This document shows, piece after piece, positions 10,685-20,090 of a DNA stretch of 64,000 bases; positions within the stretch are counted from its first letter, which is position 1, and each line of letters starts with the position of its first letter. Where the stretch lies: the NCBI RefSeq assembly GCF_963678635.1, contig NC_087062.1:52400473-52464472 (forward strand), given 5' to 3'. Source of the DNA: Symsagittifera roscoffensis. Taxonomy: Eukaryota > Xenacoelomorpha > Acoela > Convolutidae. The notes under the pieces are model-generated. The model saw only the letters and a program-made list of their open reading frames with translations. It did no database searches and was not told where the DNA came from. The translations under genes and the position numbers were made by a program.

Positions 10685-11222
10685 AAAGTGGCGCAAAATC
10701 TGAGCTCGTGGTGGTTTTTTTTCGGCCAGACCAATTTTGATTTTTAATGAGCAGTTTTTGGCAAAGTTTCTTTCATCTTTTGAAATGTATCGTTGTTTTA
10801 AGCTCACTTTCAAAAAGATCTTTTATTTGTGATCATTTTTCTTGAAGTTATGGGAATTAAAAGATTGCCAATTTTGTTAGTGTGAGACTATTAACGCGCA
10901 AGATACTTCCTGCTATAAACGCCTAAGCTTCCAATTAACTCGTTCCTTTATCGTTTCAAGTTCAATTGAGGCAAAAAACTGATGTTTTTAATTCGTTTCT
11001 AAACACTAAGAACCTCAATTTGTAATTTGCTATTCAAATTTTGATTTGTTCCAATTCTATTCCTGGTGGCGGGAATTTTTTATCCAAAAATTAAGTAAAC
11101 GTTTTTTGCAGTGTTTGTTTGAAAGTTATTTGACGTTTTTCATGTTTTCAAAAAGTGTTTCAAAGTTGTAGAAGGGCAATCGAAATATTCAAGGTTTCGC
11201 CTTGATACGAGCAACTTTTTTC
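10685..11222 (+). mobile_element. Decayed Helentron-like element (HINE), plus orientation
   Basis: A strongly diverged copy. GTGGCGCAAAATCTGAGCTC matches the family leader. The core still has ATTAACGCGCAAGATACTTC, and the 3' end keeps TTCAAGGTTTCGCCTTGATA followed by CGAGCAAC. It begins about 25 bp right of the end of the 8.2-kb duplication and is one of the oldest copies by eye. Confidence 0.5.
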
Positions 11223-11379
11223 AATTTGCAGGACACTGATTCAAATTATTCGGAAAACAAACCTAAAATTTTAGAGGAAATGATGAGAAACTTGCAAGAA
11301 TTAACCCAAAATTTTTTTAAGAATAACATTCTGGGCAAATTATTTTGCACATATCAAAAAATCAAATTACCTTAAAACA

Positions 11380-11770
11380 ATTTCAAAAATTTCAAGAATC
11401 ATTGCAAAAAACTCCAGAGAATTATAAAAATATAACTATGACAAAAATTTATTTTGGTGCAATTCAGTTTGAAAAATTTGAAACACAAAGAAAAATCTTG
11501 GATTTGATTGACAAAAAAAATAAATTTTCCGGCTCTTTTCCATTTCCCATTTTCAAAATCAGTTTTGAAAAACTTATTCAATGTTGTCATAATGCAATGA
11601 AATTTAATGTGTTGATCAAATCGACAACTGTGAATAGAGTTGTTCTTCAGTCTTTACAATATAATATTGCGTCGCGCATTTAGCCGTTATAACACGTACT
11701 ACAAAAATAAAACTCGACATTTTGAATCGTGGGAGGGGGGATTGGCGAAGAGCCAATTTTCTGTCTATTT
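11380..11770 (+). repeat. Dispersed repeat, copy 1 (partner at 14860-15150)
   Basis: Phrases from this block recur in the same order at 14860-15150: CTTTTCCATTTCCCATTTTC, then TGTCATAATGCAATGAAA, then a GTGAATAGA segment, and a closing GTGGGAGGGG-like run. Divergence is large. The open frame across it is probably incidental, since the other copy differs by insertions and deletions. Family unknown. Confidence 0.45.
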
Positions 11771-13181
11771 AAACTGAAAGACAATTAAGCATGGTTGCTG
11801 TTATTGAAAAAATTCAGTTAATTAACAACAATTCATTGATTTATTGATCTAGGAAGCTGAAAAAAATATAAGTTTTTGTCCTAGAAAAAAAAACATTTCA
11901 AAATTCTTCTGTTGGTTGAAAAAAGTAAAAAAAAACATCATTTTATTAGCTAAATTTTTTCTAATTTAACTCTATTTTTAACTTAAGTTGTAGCAAATAA
12001 AATTTGATGCAAGCTTGATAGAATGTAAACTGATGGGAACTTGTTTTCTAAGGACATTACTTCTTTCAGTGATACTTGTTTTTGAAACTATAGTTAGAAA
12101 TTGAACACAAAATGTGTGTCAGCAAAACCCATGCAAGTCGGCTCGATGGATTTTTTTTTGCAGAAATTGTCTAAAAATTTTATGTTTTGTTCCAAAAATA
12201 GTGCCAAAAAACTTTGATTATTTCTACTGGAGTGAAACTAAAGTTTCATGGTTTATCCTCTTAGAATAAGCCTGCTCGCTTGCTTCAATCGCTCGAAATT
12301 AGACAAAAAATTTTCAACCGGTTTTTCTCGACACAGGAATAAATTTTTCATGTCGTTTGAAGGAGGTTTGAAAAGGTTTCATTATGATATATCTTTCCAT
12401 TCATTACAATAAAGAACATGGTAAGTCTATTGGTTGAAAAACAACACCAAAAATCAGAACAAAAATCAAAAATTTCCAACGTTCTCAATGACGGGAAAAA
12501 ATGTTCAAAATTGTTTTCATAAGTAGTTCGAATCACGAGGGAAAGGGCTTCAAAATGGTATATCATTTGACCCATTTCAAGGAATAATTGTGGTATCTGA
12601 TTTTTCTAAAAATTAAAGCATGCGAACGCAAAGTTACTCCCCATTTCCAATGTTCAGAACAATGAAAGGGTTCTGTTTCAGTTTCCCACCCCATCATGAA
12701 TTATTTGAAATTTATTAATAACTGCTATTTGCATGCAATAAATATTGTTCATGTTAAGTTCATTTGTTAAGTTTACAAAAATTATTGCGTTTCAGAAGAT
12801 GGCTTTCTTGAATCCGATTTTGGCTATTTTGCCTCTTCCTCTAACTGCGGATGTTGATATATGCCAATTATATTCCTAAAACTTAGATTCCTGGCCTAAT
12901 TAAGATAAATTCTTAGTTTATCAACATGTAAACGTGACAAAGTGAAACTGTTCAGAATTGAGTGAAATGGTTTTCTGTTTACGTTTCCAATACTCTGTTC
13001 AAGTCAATAGTTGCACGGTTGCAGTTGCCCGCATAGTTACAGTTTGCCCGACTACAGTGCCTTGTAGAGATAAGTCGCAACAGCGGATTTTTTAAATTAA
13101 ATTTTCTTTAAACGGTGTCACGATGTCCGATGGTTTTAAAAATTTGCATGCGGACAAATTAGACCACTACAAATATATTTG
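11771..13181. other. Intronic sequence without a gene
   Basis: Part of the roughly 4-kb intron between exons 13549-13617 and 9406-9495. It holds one dispersed repeat (12220-12345, GCTCGCTTGCTTCAATCGCT) whose inverse lies at about 15890-16020, with a third relative at 46120-46240. Otherwise it is AT-rich with no exon-like segment. Confidence 0.5.
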
Positions 13182-13410
13182 CTTTCTGGGCCAAGTTAAC
13201 AAGTTCTGGGCCAAGTTAATATATTTCCTTTCTGGGGGGGGGGGGGGGGGGAGGATGTTAACTTGGTTTTTAAGTTGAGATTTTCAGCCAATCAGCATCG
13301 AGCGTTTTACATGCAGCGCTTAGCAAATTCAATGCGAATCAAATGCTGGGGTGTAAGATTTTAACTTGGTCAATCTGGGTGGGTGGGATGAGGCTTAGGA
13401 TGTTAACTTG
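13182..13410. repeat. Poly-G run with repeated GTTAACTTGG words
   Basis: A 21-bp direct repeat (TTCTGGGCCAAGTTAA type) is followed by an uninterrupted run of about 19 G. After it come four inverted or variant copies of GTTAACTTGG. A related segment, in opposite orientation, lies at 51375-51440 (TGATTGGCTGAATTTTT). The G run could form a quadruplex and is prone to length error. Confidence 0.6.
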
Positions 13411-13548
13411 ATCCGCTTTTCTTATTTAGCCTTGTAAAGCCCCTCGTTGCACCATAAAACTGAGGTAAAGTGGGAAGGCGAGGAAAATAAAAAGAGACCC
13501 GATTTCAATAAGGGAACTGAGAAAAGTCAAGAGCAAATATCATCTCAC

Positions 13549-13617
13549 TATTTGTGTTGCTGGACGCAGAACTGTGCTTGGAGCTTTTCCTTCTTCTCTT
13601 CAGGGCGCTCTTCAGAC
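13549..13617 (-). CDS. Short basic exon of unnamed minus-strand gene (NLS-like)
   Basis: Acceptor TTTGGCTTCAG, donor AATA|GTGAGA, 69 bp as 2 + 22 codons + 1, phase 1 on both sides. It encodes LKSALKRRRKSSKHSSASSN, then TN. KRRRK resembles a monopartite nuclear localisation signal. The intron upstream (13618-13662) is only 45 bp and is flanked by phase-1 sites. If that intron is not used, the gene could instead stop at 13658. Another reading from the same acceptor (SEERPEEKKEKLQAQF) ends at a stop after about 22 residues, so the frame rests on the shared phase-1 pattern. Confidence 0.5.
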
Positions 13618-13662
13618 CTGAAGCCAAAACACAGTTATCAAATTTCTAACTTTATTTCTAAC

Positions 13663-13785
13663 ACGGAACTGAATGTCCTTTAGATCTTAGCTTTAGTGTG
13701 TGACCTTTCTTTTTGCCGGTCTCATCGTACAGGTCTGGCACTTGAATATCGCTCTTGTACGACTTCTTCTGGCTGATGGGGGAAC
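13663..13785 (-). CDS. Exon 2 of unnamed minus-strand gene
   Basis: Acceptor TGTGCATTCAG. It encodes SPISQKKSYKSDIQVPDLYD and then ETGKKKGHTLKLRSKGHSV, 40 full codons, and joins the first exon through GGT (Gly). The donor chosen is CCGT|GTTAGA at 13663/13662. Without splicing the frame ends at 13658. Lysine-rich, no transmembrane segment, GC content well above the flanks. No family recognised. The conserved-looking IQVPDLYDETGKK stretch would be the best search seed. Confidence 0.55.
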
Positions 13786-14128
13786 CTGAATGCACAGCAC
13801 TGTTTAAAATTATTCCTTCCACGCGTGATTCTACATAACAGCCAAATGGAGAAGAATGGTTTTTTCACACGATAGCTCCAATTCGAAGTCGCGCCAACAG
13901 CTTATCTCTTCTTCTAACCTATTAACTGAAAAAGACTCCCATTTTGATTGTGATTTTCAGTCTTTTGGTAGTCTGCAACCTATTGTAATACGAACCATAA
14001 TGAAATACTGTACGGTAGTTTGGTCCATAAAAAGATTTCAAAAAGGTCAGAGGAGGCGGAGGCAGAAGGGATTAAAAACAACATAGTAAGAGTTCATTTA
14101 ACGATCAAATGAGCTCCAATTGTGTTAC
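13786..14128. other. Intron 1 of the unnamed minus-strand gene (343 bp)
   Basis: GTAACA donor and TTCAG acceptor. AT-rich, nothing else recognised. Confidence 0.5.
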
Positions 14129-14336
14129 CCCATTTTAGAGTGGCCTCCTTGCTCTTCTTTGTTTTTACGTCCAAATGTGACCCCTTCCCCTTGCCCTTCC
14201 CGCCTCCTCCTTTTTTGGGGGCAGCCGCCTTCGCATTCTTCTTGGACGCTCCCCCTCCCCCTGCAGCCGCCGCCTTGCGGCCCCCCACACTCTTCTTACC
14301 TGGCTTAGTTCCTCCTTTTCCAACTTGTCCCACCAT
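14129..14336 (-). CDS. First coding exon of unnamed gene: Gly/Ala/Lys-rich basic N-terminus
   Basis: ATG at 14336 in a reasonable context (TTGCAATGG) opens 69 codons ending at TGGG|GTAACA, phase 1. The protein starts MVGQVGKGGTKPGKKSVGGR and continues as Ala, Gly and Lys runs (AAAAGGGG, KKGGGGKGKGKG), then SHLDVKTKKSKEATLKW. Such tails are usual in chromatin and RNA-associated proteins, but this is composition, not homology. A second perfect donor (CCAG|GTAAGA, after codon 13) could splice out the low-complexity part. The 5' untranslated region probably lies within 14337-14400. Confidence 0.6.
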
Positions 14337-16080
14337 TGCAAGCGCAAATATAGTTCTCAGAGAAAAAAGAAGAAAAAATTGCAGATATCGCTTCAAACGA
14401 AAATTTTTTGAAAATGATTATTGAACACGTGCCTTTCAGCCAAAAGCTAGTGTCCGTTTTCAATAGCATGAACCTGGACTCTACCTCTGCCCCATCCTTC
14501 AATTTGCACTAACACCGGCGGCCTTTTTTACATTCGCCCACCCCGAATTAGCATCAATGTTATGGTTTAACGAGGGGTTTTACAAGGTTTACGAATGAAA
14601 GGAAAAAAGCCCTAACAACAACTTGATGGAGTAGAAATAATCTTGAATCATTGATTTCTAAGGTTGTAGATGAAAACTAAATGTTTCAGAAGTTACGCAA
14701 TGCCCAGCATGCAACATGTCAAAGCAGTCGAGAATTGCTCACGAAAGTTTAATCTATGGCTCATAAAATTTGGCTGGTTGGTGAAGAGAGGAACGATTGA
14801 AAAAGTGGACAAAAATAAGTGTGGATTGGAGTACATTTTCAATAGTGCCAAACTAGGTCAAAATAAGTTTTGCCACTATGGAGTTCAGGAAATAGAGCAA
14901 TGGAAATTCAGGAAATTATTCCCTTTTCCCCATTTCGATATTCTAAAAATGTTTTATCACTGCCATAATACAACGAAACTTTGTGGAAAAAAAACTTAGG
15001 AAAAAATTTTTAAAAAAACTAACAGTTGTGAGTAGATTAGATCTTCATAAAATAACGCAATAAAGCATAATAACAACTAAAAACAATAAGAAAAAATTAA
15101 ATTGTGGGGAAAAGGGCATTTTTTCTTCGCACCCCCTCCGCCACCTAGAACGATCATCAATTTCATGGTGTAATGAGTGGGTTTACAAGTTTAAATACGA
15201 AGTCTAAAAATGTTTGTCACAGCGTAATTAGTCCGCGTGTCAGTTTTCATAACAATCGGAAAATGTGAAAAAAGTTTAAGTTTTAAAAATTGGCATGTGG
15301 GTGGGGGGAGTAAGAAGGAGAAAGAGCAGAATTTTGCTGAATACTATTTCCTAAATGATCCCTAATATATTTTTAGCCAGTAACCTTACCTAAAACGTGT
15401 CAGCCATGTCATTTACAAGGCAGAGGTGCGGTAAACTTGAACTTCGCATTTTTGGGCCAGAAAGTCAACTCCTACTTCGAGTCTGAAAATATGCATTTCA
15501 AACTGACTGTTTTGTCATTGTATTAGGCGTATATTGTACCTTCAAAATTCAAAACTAAAAGTAGTGCATCTTTTAAATACAGACAGCATAACTTTTGCAA
15601 GTTTAGGAACAACCAAATTTAAGATTGGATCCCGCATCCGAATGACTCTGAACTGCTTGTTGATACCCGCGAACCAATTTCAAAAAGGGATCTAATTTTT
15701 TCTTACCATCGAAAATTGGGAAGAATTTTGTCTTCAAGTGTTTTCGTTTTTTGTTTTCCACAAACAATTTTTCGTTTTTCCACAGTAGTACCACAAAATA
15801 TCATCGGAAAGGGTCGAGTGATATGTTATTTAAATATTTTAAAATCGCAACTCAAAAGATGTATAAAAGTTTACAAAAAGTTTTCCCAGTGTTTAGAAGA
15901 ACCGGTTTGAAGTTTTTGAGTTTCGTCTAAATTCGAGCGAGCAAATTGATCCAGTAGGTCTAAGAAAAGAAATATTTTCAATTAAGTTGTGAAAAACTTA
16001 GTTTCACTCCCGAAAACTAGTTTTAAAAGCTTCATGTAGCGCTCACTACTTTGGCAAAAAAACTCTGGGATGTTTTTTTT
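14337..16080. other. Region upstream of the minus-strand gene; no further gene seen
   Basis: This should hold the promoter of the minus-strand gene. I see no exon of the plus-strand GPCR. A diverged repeat copy at 14860-15150 pairs with 11380-11770, and 15890-16020 is the inverse of 12220-12345. A GGTGGGGGGAG run lies near 15300. Confidence 0.45.
14860..15150 (+). repeat. Dispersed repeat, copy 2 (partner at 11380-11770)
   Basis: It shares, in order, TCCCTTTTCCCCATTTCGAT, the CACTGCCATAATACAACGAA segment, GTTGTGAGTAGA and a closing GTGGGGAAAAGGG with the copy at 11380-11770. The end points are unclear and the family is unknown. Confidence 0.45.
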
Positions 16081-18345
16081 TTCAGTTTTTGGTTTGCTGT
16101 TCGCTTTTCGAAGGCAACTGTTGTCGGTGATCATTAAATCACTAACGTTCTACCTGTTCATGTATTTACACAAAACACAAACACACGAAACTTCAGAATT
16201 AGAATTAGTTAAGTGCGTTAACTACTTAACTACAATACAACTTTCAAACCCCCATCAATTTTTTTTATGTCAAAGGAGCAAAACAGATTTCACTTGTATC
16301 AAATGGAATGTCTAATGTTTTTGGTTTGTTGATGGCTTTTCGTAGGCAACTGTTGTCGGTGATCATTAAATCACTAACGTTCTACGAGTTCATGTATTTA
16401 CACCAAACACAAACACAAGAAACTTCAGAGTTAGAATTAGTTAAGTGCGTTAACTACTTAACTACAATACAACTCTCAAACCCCCATCATTTTTTTTATG
16501 TCAACGGAGCAAAACAGATTTCACTTGTATCAAATGGAATGTCTAATGTCTTTTGTTTGTTGTTCGCTTTTCGTAGGCAACTGTTGTCGGTGATCATTAA
16601 ATCACTAACGTTCTACGAGTTCATGTATTTATACCAAACACAAACACACGAAACTTCAGAATTAGAATTAGTTAAGTGCGTTAACTACTTAACTACAATA
16701 CAACTCTCAAACCCCCATCAATTTTTTTTATGTCGACGGAGCAAAACAGATTTCACTTGTATCAAATGGAATGTCTAATGTTTTTGGTTTGTTGTTTGCT
16801 TTCCGAAGGCAACTGTTGTCGGTGATCATTAAATCACTAACGTTCTACGAGTTCATGTATTTACACCAAACACAAACTTACGAAACTTCAGAATTAGAAT
16901 TATTTAAGTGCGTTAACTACTTAACTACAATACAACTCTCAAATCCCCCATCAATTTTTTTTATGTCGACGGAGCAAAACAGATTTCACTTGTATCAAAT
17001 GGAATGTCTAATTGTTTTGGTTTGTTGTTCGCTTTTCGTAGGCAACTGTTGTCCGTGATCATTAAATCACTAACGTTCTATGAATTCATGTATTCACACC
17101 AAACACAAACACACGAAACTTCAGAATTAGAATTAGTTAAGTGCGTTAACTACTTAACTACAATACAACTTTCAAACCCCCATCAATTTTTTTATGTCGA
17201 CGGAGCAAAACAGATTTCACTTGTATCAAATGGAATGTCTAATGTTTTTGGTTTGTTGTTCGCTTTTCGAAGACAACTGTTGTCGGTGATCATTAAATCA
17301 CTAACGTTCTACGAGTTCATGTATTTACACCAAACACAAACACACGAAACTTCAGAATTAGAATTAGTTAAGTGCGTTAACTACTTAACTACAATACAAC
17401 TCTCAAACGCCCATCCATTTTTTTTATGTCGACGGAGCAAAACAGATTTCACTTGTATCAAATGGAATGTCTAATGTTTTTGGTTTGTTGTTCGCTTTTC
17501 GAAGGCAACTGTTGTCGGTGACCATAAATCAGTAACGTTCTTCGAGTTCATGTATTTACACCAAACACAAACACACGAACCTTCAGAATTAGAATTAGTT
17601 AAGTGCGTTAACTACTTAACTACAATACAACTCTCAAACGCCCATCAATTTTTTTTATGTCGACGGAGCAAAACAGATTTCACTTTTATCAAATGGAATG
17701 TCTAATATTTTTGGTTTGTTGTTCGCTTTTCGTAGGCAACTGTTGTCGATGATCATTATTTCACTCACCTTCTACGTGTTCATGTATTTACACCACGCGC
17801 ATGGGCGGATTTAGGGGGGGGGGGACGCTTCCTCCCTCATGGATGCGACCCCCTGCCGACCCAAAGGGTCCCCCTTTTGGTACTTTTTAAGAAATCCATT
17901 TTTGGCCGACCGACCCTAAAATTTTTCTAAAGGCGCTTTTGGCGCCAATATATATTAAATTTGAGGGGGAGCGCGCGCCAAAAAACGCGATTTTTTTGTC
18001 AATATTTTCCAAAAAAAAAATTTGCCCGCCGCGCAGAAAATATGACCGAAACAGGGACTATTTAGTGCTTTAGGAGAGCTCGGAAAATCAATTTGGTCGA
18101 CTTAAAAAAAAGGTCGTCAAAGTTTTTTTTGAAATTTTTTTTTTGAAATTTCCCCCCCCCTAGAGAAAATCCTAGATCCGCCTCTGACCACGCGCAAACA
18201 CACGAAACTTCAGGATCAGAATTACTTGATTGCTTTAAAACAATACAACTCTCAAACCCCATTGAATTTTTTTTCAATGTTGACGGAGCAAAACCGATTT
18301 CACTTTTATACAAATTGAACGTTTAATGTCGCTTTTTTTTTGTTT
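16081..18345 (+). repeat. Tandem array of about eight 232-bp units, interrupted by a MITE
   Basis: Unit starts (TTTTTGGTTTGTTG-type) fall near 16086, 16318, 16550, 16781, 17012, 17244, 17475 and 17707, a period of 231-233 bp. Units are roughly 93-98 percent alike except the last, which is split by the MITE at 17800-18186 and is more diverged. Each unit has GTTAAGT...ACTTAAC and GTGAT...ATCAC stems. Open frames of 80-156 codons cross units only because stops are rare, since the period is not a multiple of three. The array fills the intron end and stops a few bases before a GPCR splice acceptor. Confidence 0.95.
17800..18186 (+). mobile_element. hAT-type MITE inserted in the 232-bp array
   Basis: Terminal inverted repeats CATGGGCGGATTTAGGG and CCTAGATCCGCCTCTG (inverted) flank 387 bp without coding capacity. 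The 8-bp target duplication ACCACGCG is exact on both sides (17792-17799 and 18187-18194). Length of the duplication and the CAGGGGCGGAT-like end fit the hAT superfamily. A conserved interior segment reads GACCCCCTGCCGACCCAAAG. Confidence 0.9.
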
Positions 18346-18348
18346 CAG

Positions 18349-18524
18349 GAGCTAGTTTGTTCTCAATTCTGACTGTGGTGGTGGTGTGTTTCTACACGAG
18401 CATCTTCAAGACCGCCCTGCACCAGAGGACCCTCATTCGCAGATCCATGCCAGTCATCATAGACAGCAATGGCAGACCCACCACAGCTGGATCAGAGCTG
18501 GACTCCATTGGACAACAGATCAGG
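18349..18524 (+). CDS. Class A GPCR exon: TM5 end and intracellular loop 3
   Basis: Acceptor TTTTTTGTTTCAG, donor CAGG|GTGAGG, 2 + 58 codons, entry phase 1 and exit phase 0. The exon starts ASLFSILTVVVVCFYTSIF, a hydrophobic helix that would be the end of TM5, then a basic stretch (ALHQRTLIRR) and a polar loop of about 40 residues, a short third intracellular loop. The receptor sits in the plasma membrane and should couple to G proteins. Exons for the N-terminus to TM4 were not found in the window. The 232-bp array abuts the acceptor. Ligand and subfamily cannot be given. Confidence 0.85.
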
Positions 18525-18726
18525 GTGAGGAGCACACATTTCAAAATGTTCATACAGACATTAATATTTTAGACGGACAAACTGATGGACTCTGAAGAAG
18601 GTTGGTACCTTTGAGTCATTATTTTGGCGGTAGGAGTGATTTAGAACTGGCCTACCCAAAGTCTTATTTCAACCATGTATAATCCATTAAATTCTAACGC
18701 GGAAGCATTTTTTAATGCGTGTGTAG
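18525..18726 (+). other. GPCR intron (202 bp)
   Basis: GTGAGG donor and GTGTGTAG acceptor; phase 0. Nothing else recognised. Confidence 0.7.
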
Positions 18727-19038
18727 GCATTGGTAGGCTACATCCTGATTGGTTTGTCTACTCTGCTGACATGGGTGCTGCCAATCATATACCTGCTCAT
18801 AGTGCACATCGTCATTATGAAGTACGACGGACAGATCCCCCCGTCCGACATCAGCACCCTTCTGCTAGTGCTGCAACAGCTGCTGGGGGTGTTTATGTCC
18901 CTCAACAGTGCAATCAACCCCATCATCTACTCCTACACTCAGAGACCATTCAAGGACAGCTTCGCCAAGGTGTTCAAGTCATTGGCAGACAAGTGTCGCA
19001 TGTCCATATATGGCTCCAAGAGTCCCTCCATCACACAG
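18727..19038 (+). CDS. Class A GPCR exon: TM6, TM7 and helix 8
   Basis: 104 codons between GTGTGTAG and CAG|GTTAGT, phase 0 on both sides. TM6 is ALVGYILIGLSTLLTWVLPI, followed by a short loop (DGQIPPSD) and TM7, which contains SLNSAINPIIYSY with the class A NPxxY motif intact. Helix 8 is RPFKDSFAKVF. In TM6 the usual C-W-x-P reads T-W-V-L-P. The proline is kept but tryptophan is one place early, so position 6.48 holds valine. The NSAINPIIY form is common in several lipid, amine and peptide receptor groups and does not settle the ligand. Confidence 0.92.
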
Positions 19039-19194
19039 GTTAGTTCACGCCACACATAATTTCTTAATCATTTTTATGTAACCACTTAAGGCTACACTAC
19101 TCGAGCTTATAACTTTTATAATACTCTAAGCTCAAGTTTATAATGCTACTAAATTTTACTAAAATTAGCTTCAGATTTCTCACCGTAGCTTTTT

Positions 19195-19836
19195 ATTGTT
19201 CCGACTTTCGATACGAAAGTAACGGAATATTTGTGCTCGGGGTGGGTTTTTTTCTTCAGACAAATTTCGACTTTTTAACTAGCCATTTTTGACGGAATTT
19301 TTTTTACATCAATCGAAAGCTATTAAAAATTTGAAAAGATATTTCACCTGTGATCAATTTTCGAAAAGTTGTGCTCGGGGTGGGTTTTTTTTTCTTCAGA
19401 CAAATTTCGACTTTTTAACTAGCCATTTTTGACGGAATTTTTTTTATATCATACGAAAACTATTGTTGTCCTGAGCTTAAATTTGAAAAAATATTTCAAC
19501 TGTGATCAATTTTTGTAAAGCTTTGGGGATTTAAAGATTGCCATTTTGGCCAATTTGGGACAATTAACGCGCGATATATTTCGCGCTATTAACGCGTAAG
19601 AGAGATTTAATCCGTTTTAGAAATCGTTCCAAATTGGTTCAAGGAAGATTATGTGCCATAATTGATTTGTTAATAGGAGCAAAATCTATCCCTTTGTACT
19701 TGATATGGCAACTTTTTAGAAAAAAATTTTTAATTTTACTTTATTACATTCAAATTTTCCATATTATTACTGCTCCATAGACTTTAAAAGGCAGTCGGAA
19801 CATTCAGGGCTTCGCCCTGATACGAGCAGTCTTGTT
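19195..19836 (+). mobile_element. Helentron-like element (HINE) in a GPCR intron, with internal duplication
   Basis: Begins TTGTTCCGACTTTCGATACG and ends with GGCAGTCGGAACATTCAGGG, the hairpin CAGGGCTTCGCCCTG and ATACGAGCAGTCTTGTT. The first about 130 bp after GTGCTCGGGGTGGG are present twice in tandem, which explains the greater length. Same strand as the gene, lying in the 926-bp intron before the last exon. Confidence 0.75.
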
Positions 19837-19964
19837 CATTTTGTCCCACAGACATTCTGATGACTAAGAACTGATTTCAAATAAGCAAATATCACATTTG
19901 CCGTAAAATGGAATTTAATATTGACAAAAAAACAACCATGTGATTCTTCTTGGGCATCTTCTAG

Positions 19965-20090
19965 GTTGTGGACGATCCAGGAAGACAGAAGGGAACTACG
20001 AATAAGAATGTGACTCGTTCCCCCGCCCCCGCCCAGCTCAATGTTAACCCAGCCAGTGTGGCAAATGTATCCTCCTCTTCCTTTGTCTGA
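19965..20090 (+). CDS. Last GPCR exon: cytoplasmic C-tail with PDZ-ligand-like end
   Basis: Acceptor GGGCATCTTCTAG, then 41 codons and a TGA stop at 20088-20090. It continues the previous exon in phase 0: SITQ then VVDDPGRQKGTTNKNVTRSP, a Pro/Ala stretch and NPASVANVSSSSFV. The tail is Ser/Thr-rich, as expected for kinase and arrestin sites. The last three residues S-F-V match a class I PDZ-domain ligand (S/T-x-hydrophobic). Codon and GC content change sharply at the acceptor. The 3' untranslated region is not defined; no AATAAA lies close after the stop. Confidence 0.85.
   Translation, partial: VVDDPGRQKGTTNKNVTRSPAPAQLNVNPASVANVSSSSFV

Noticed and set aside
14120-14424. Plus-strand open frames opposite the Gly/Ala/Lys-rich exon
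   Set aside because: They are antisense to the exon at 14129-14336 and are open because of its GC-rich, repetitive composition.
16070-17474. Long open frames (80-156 codons) across the 232-bp array
   Set aside because: The unit is not a multiple of three, the frame shifts from unit to unit and there are no splice sites or codon bias. The openness follows from few stops in the unit.
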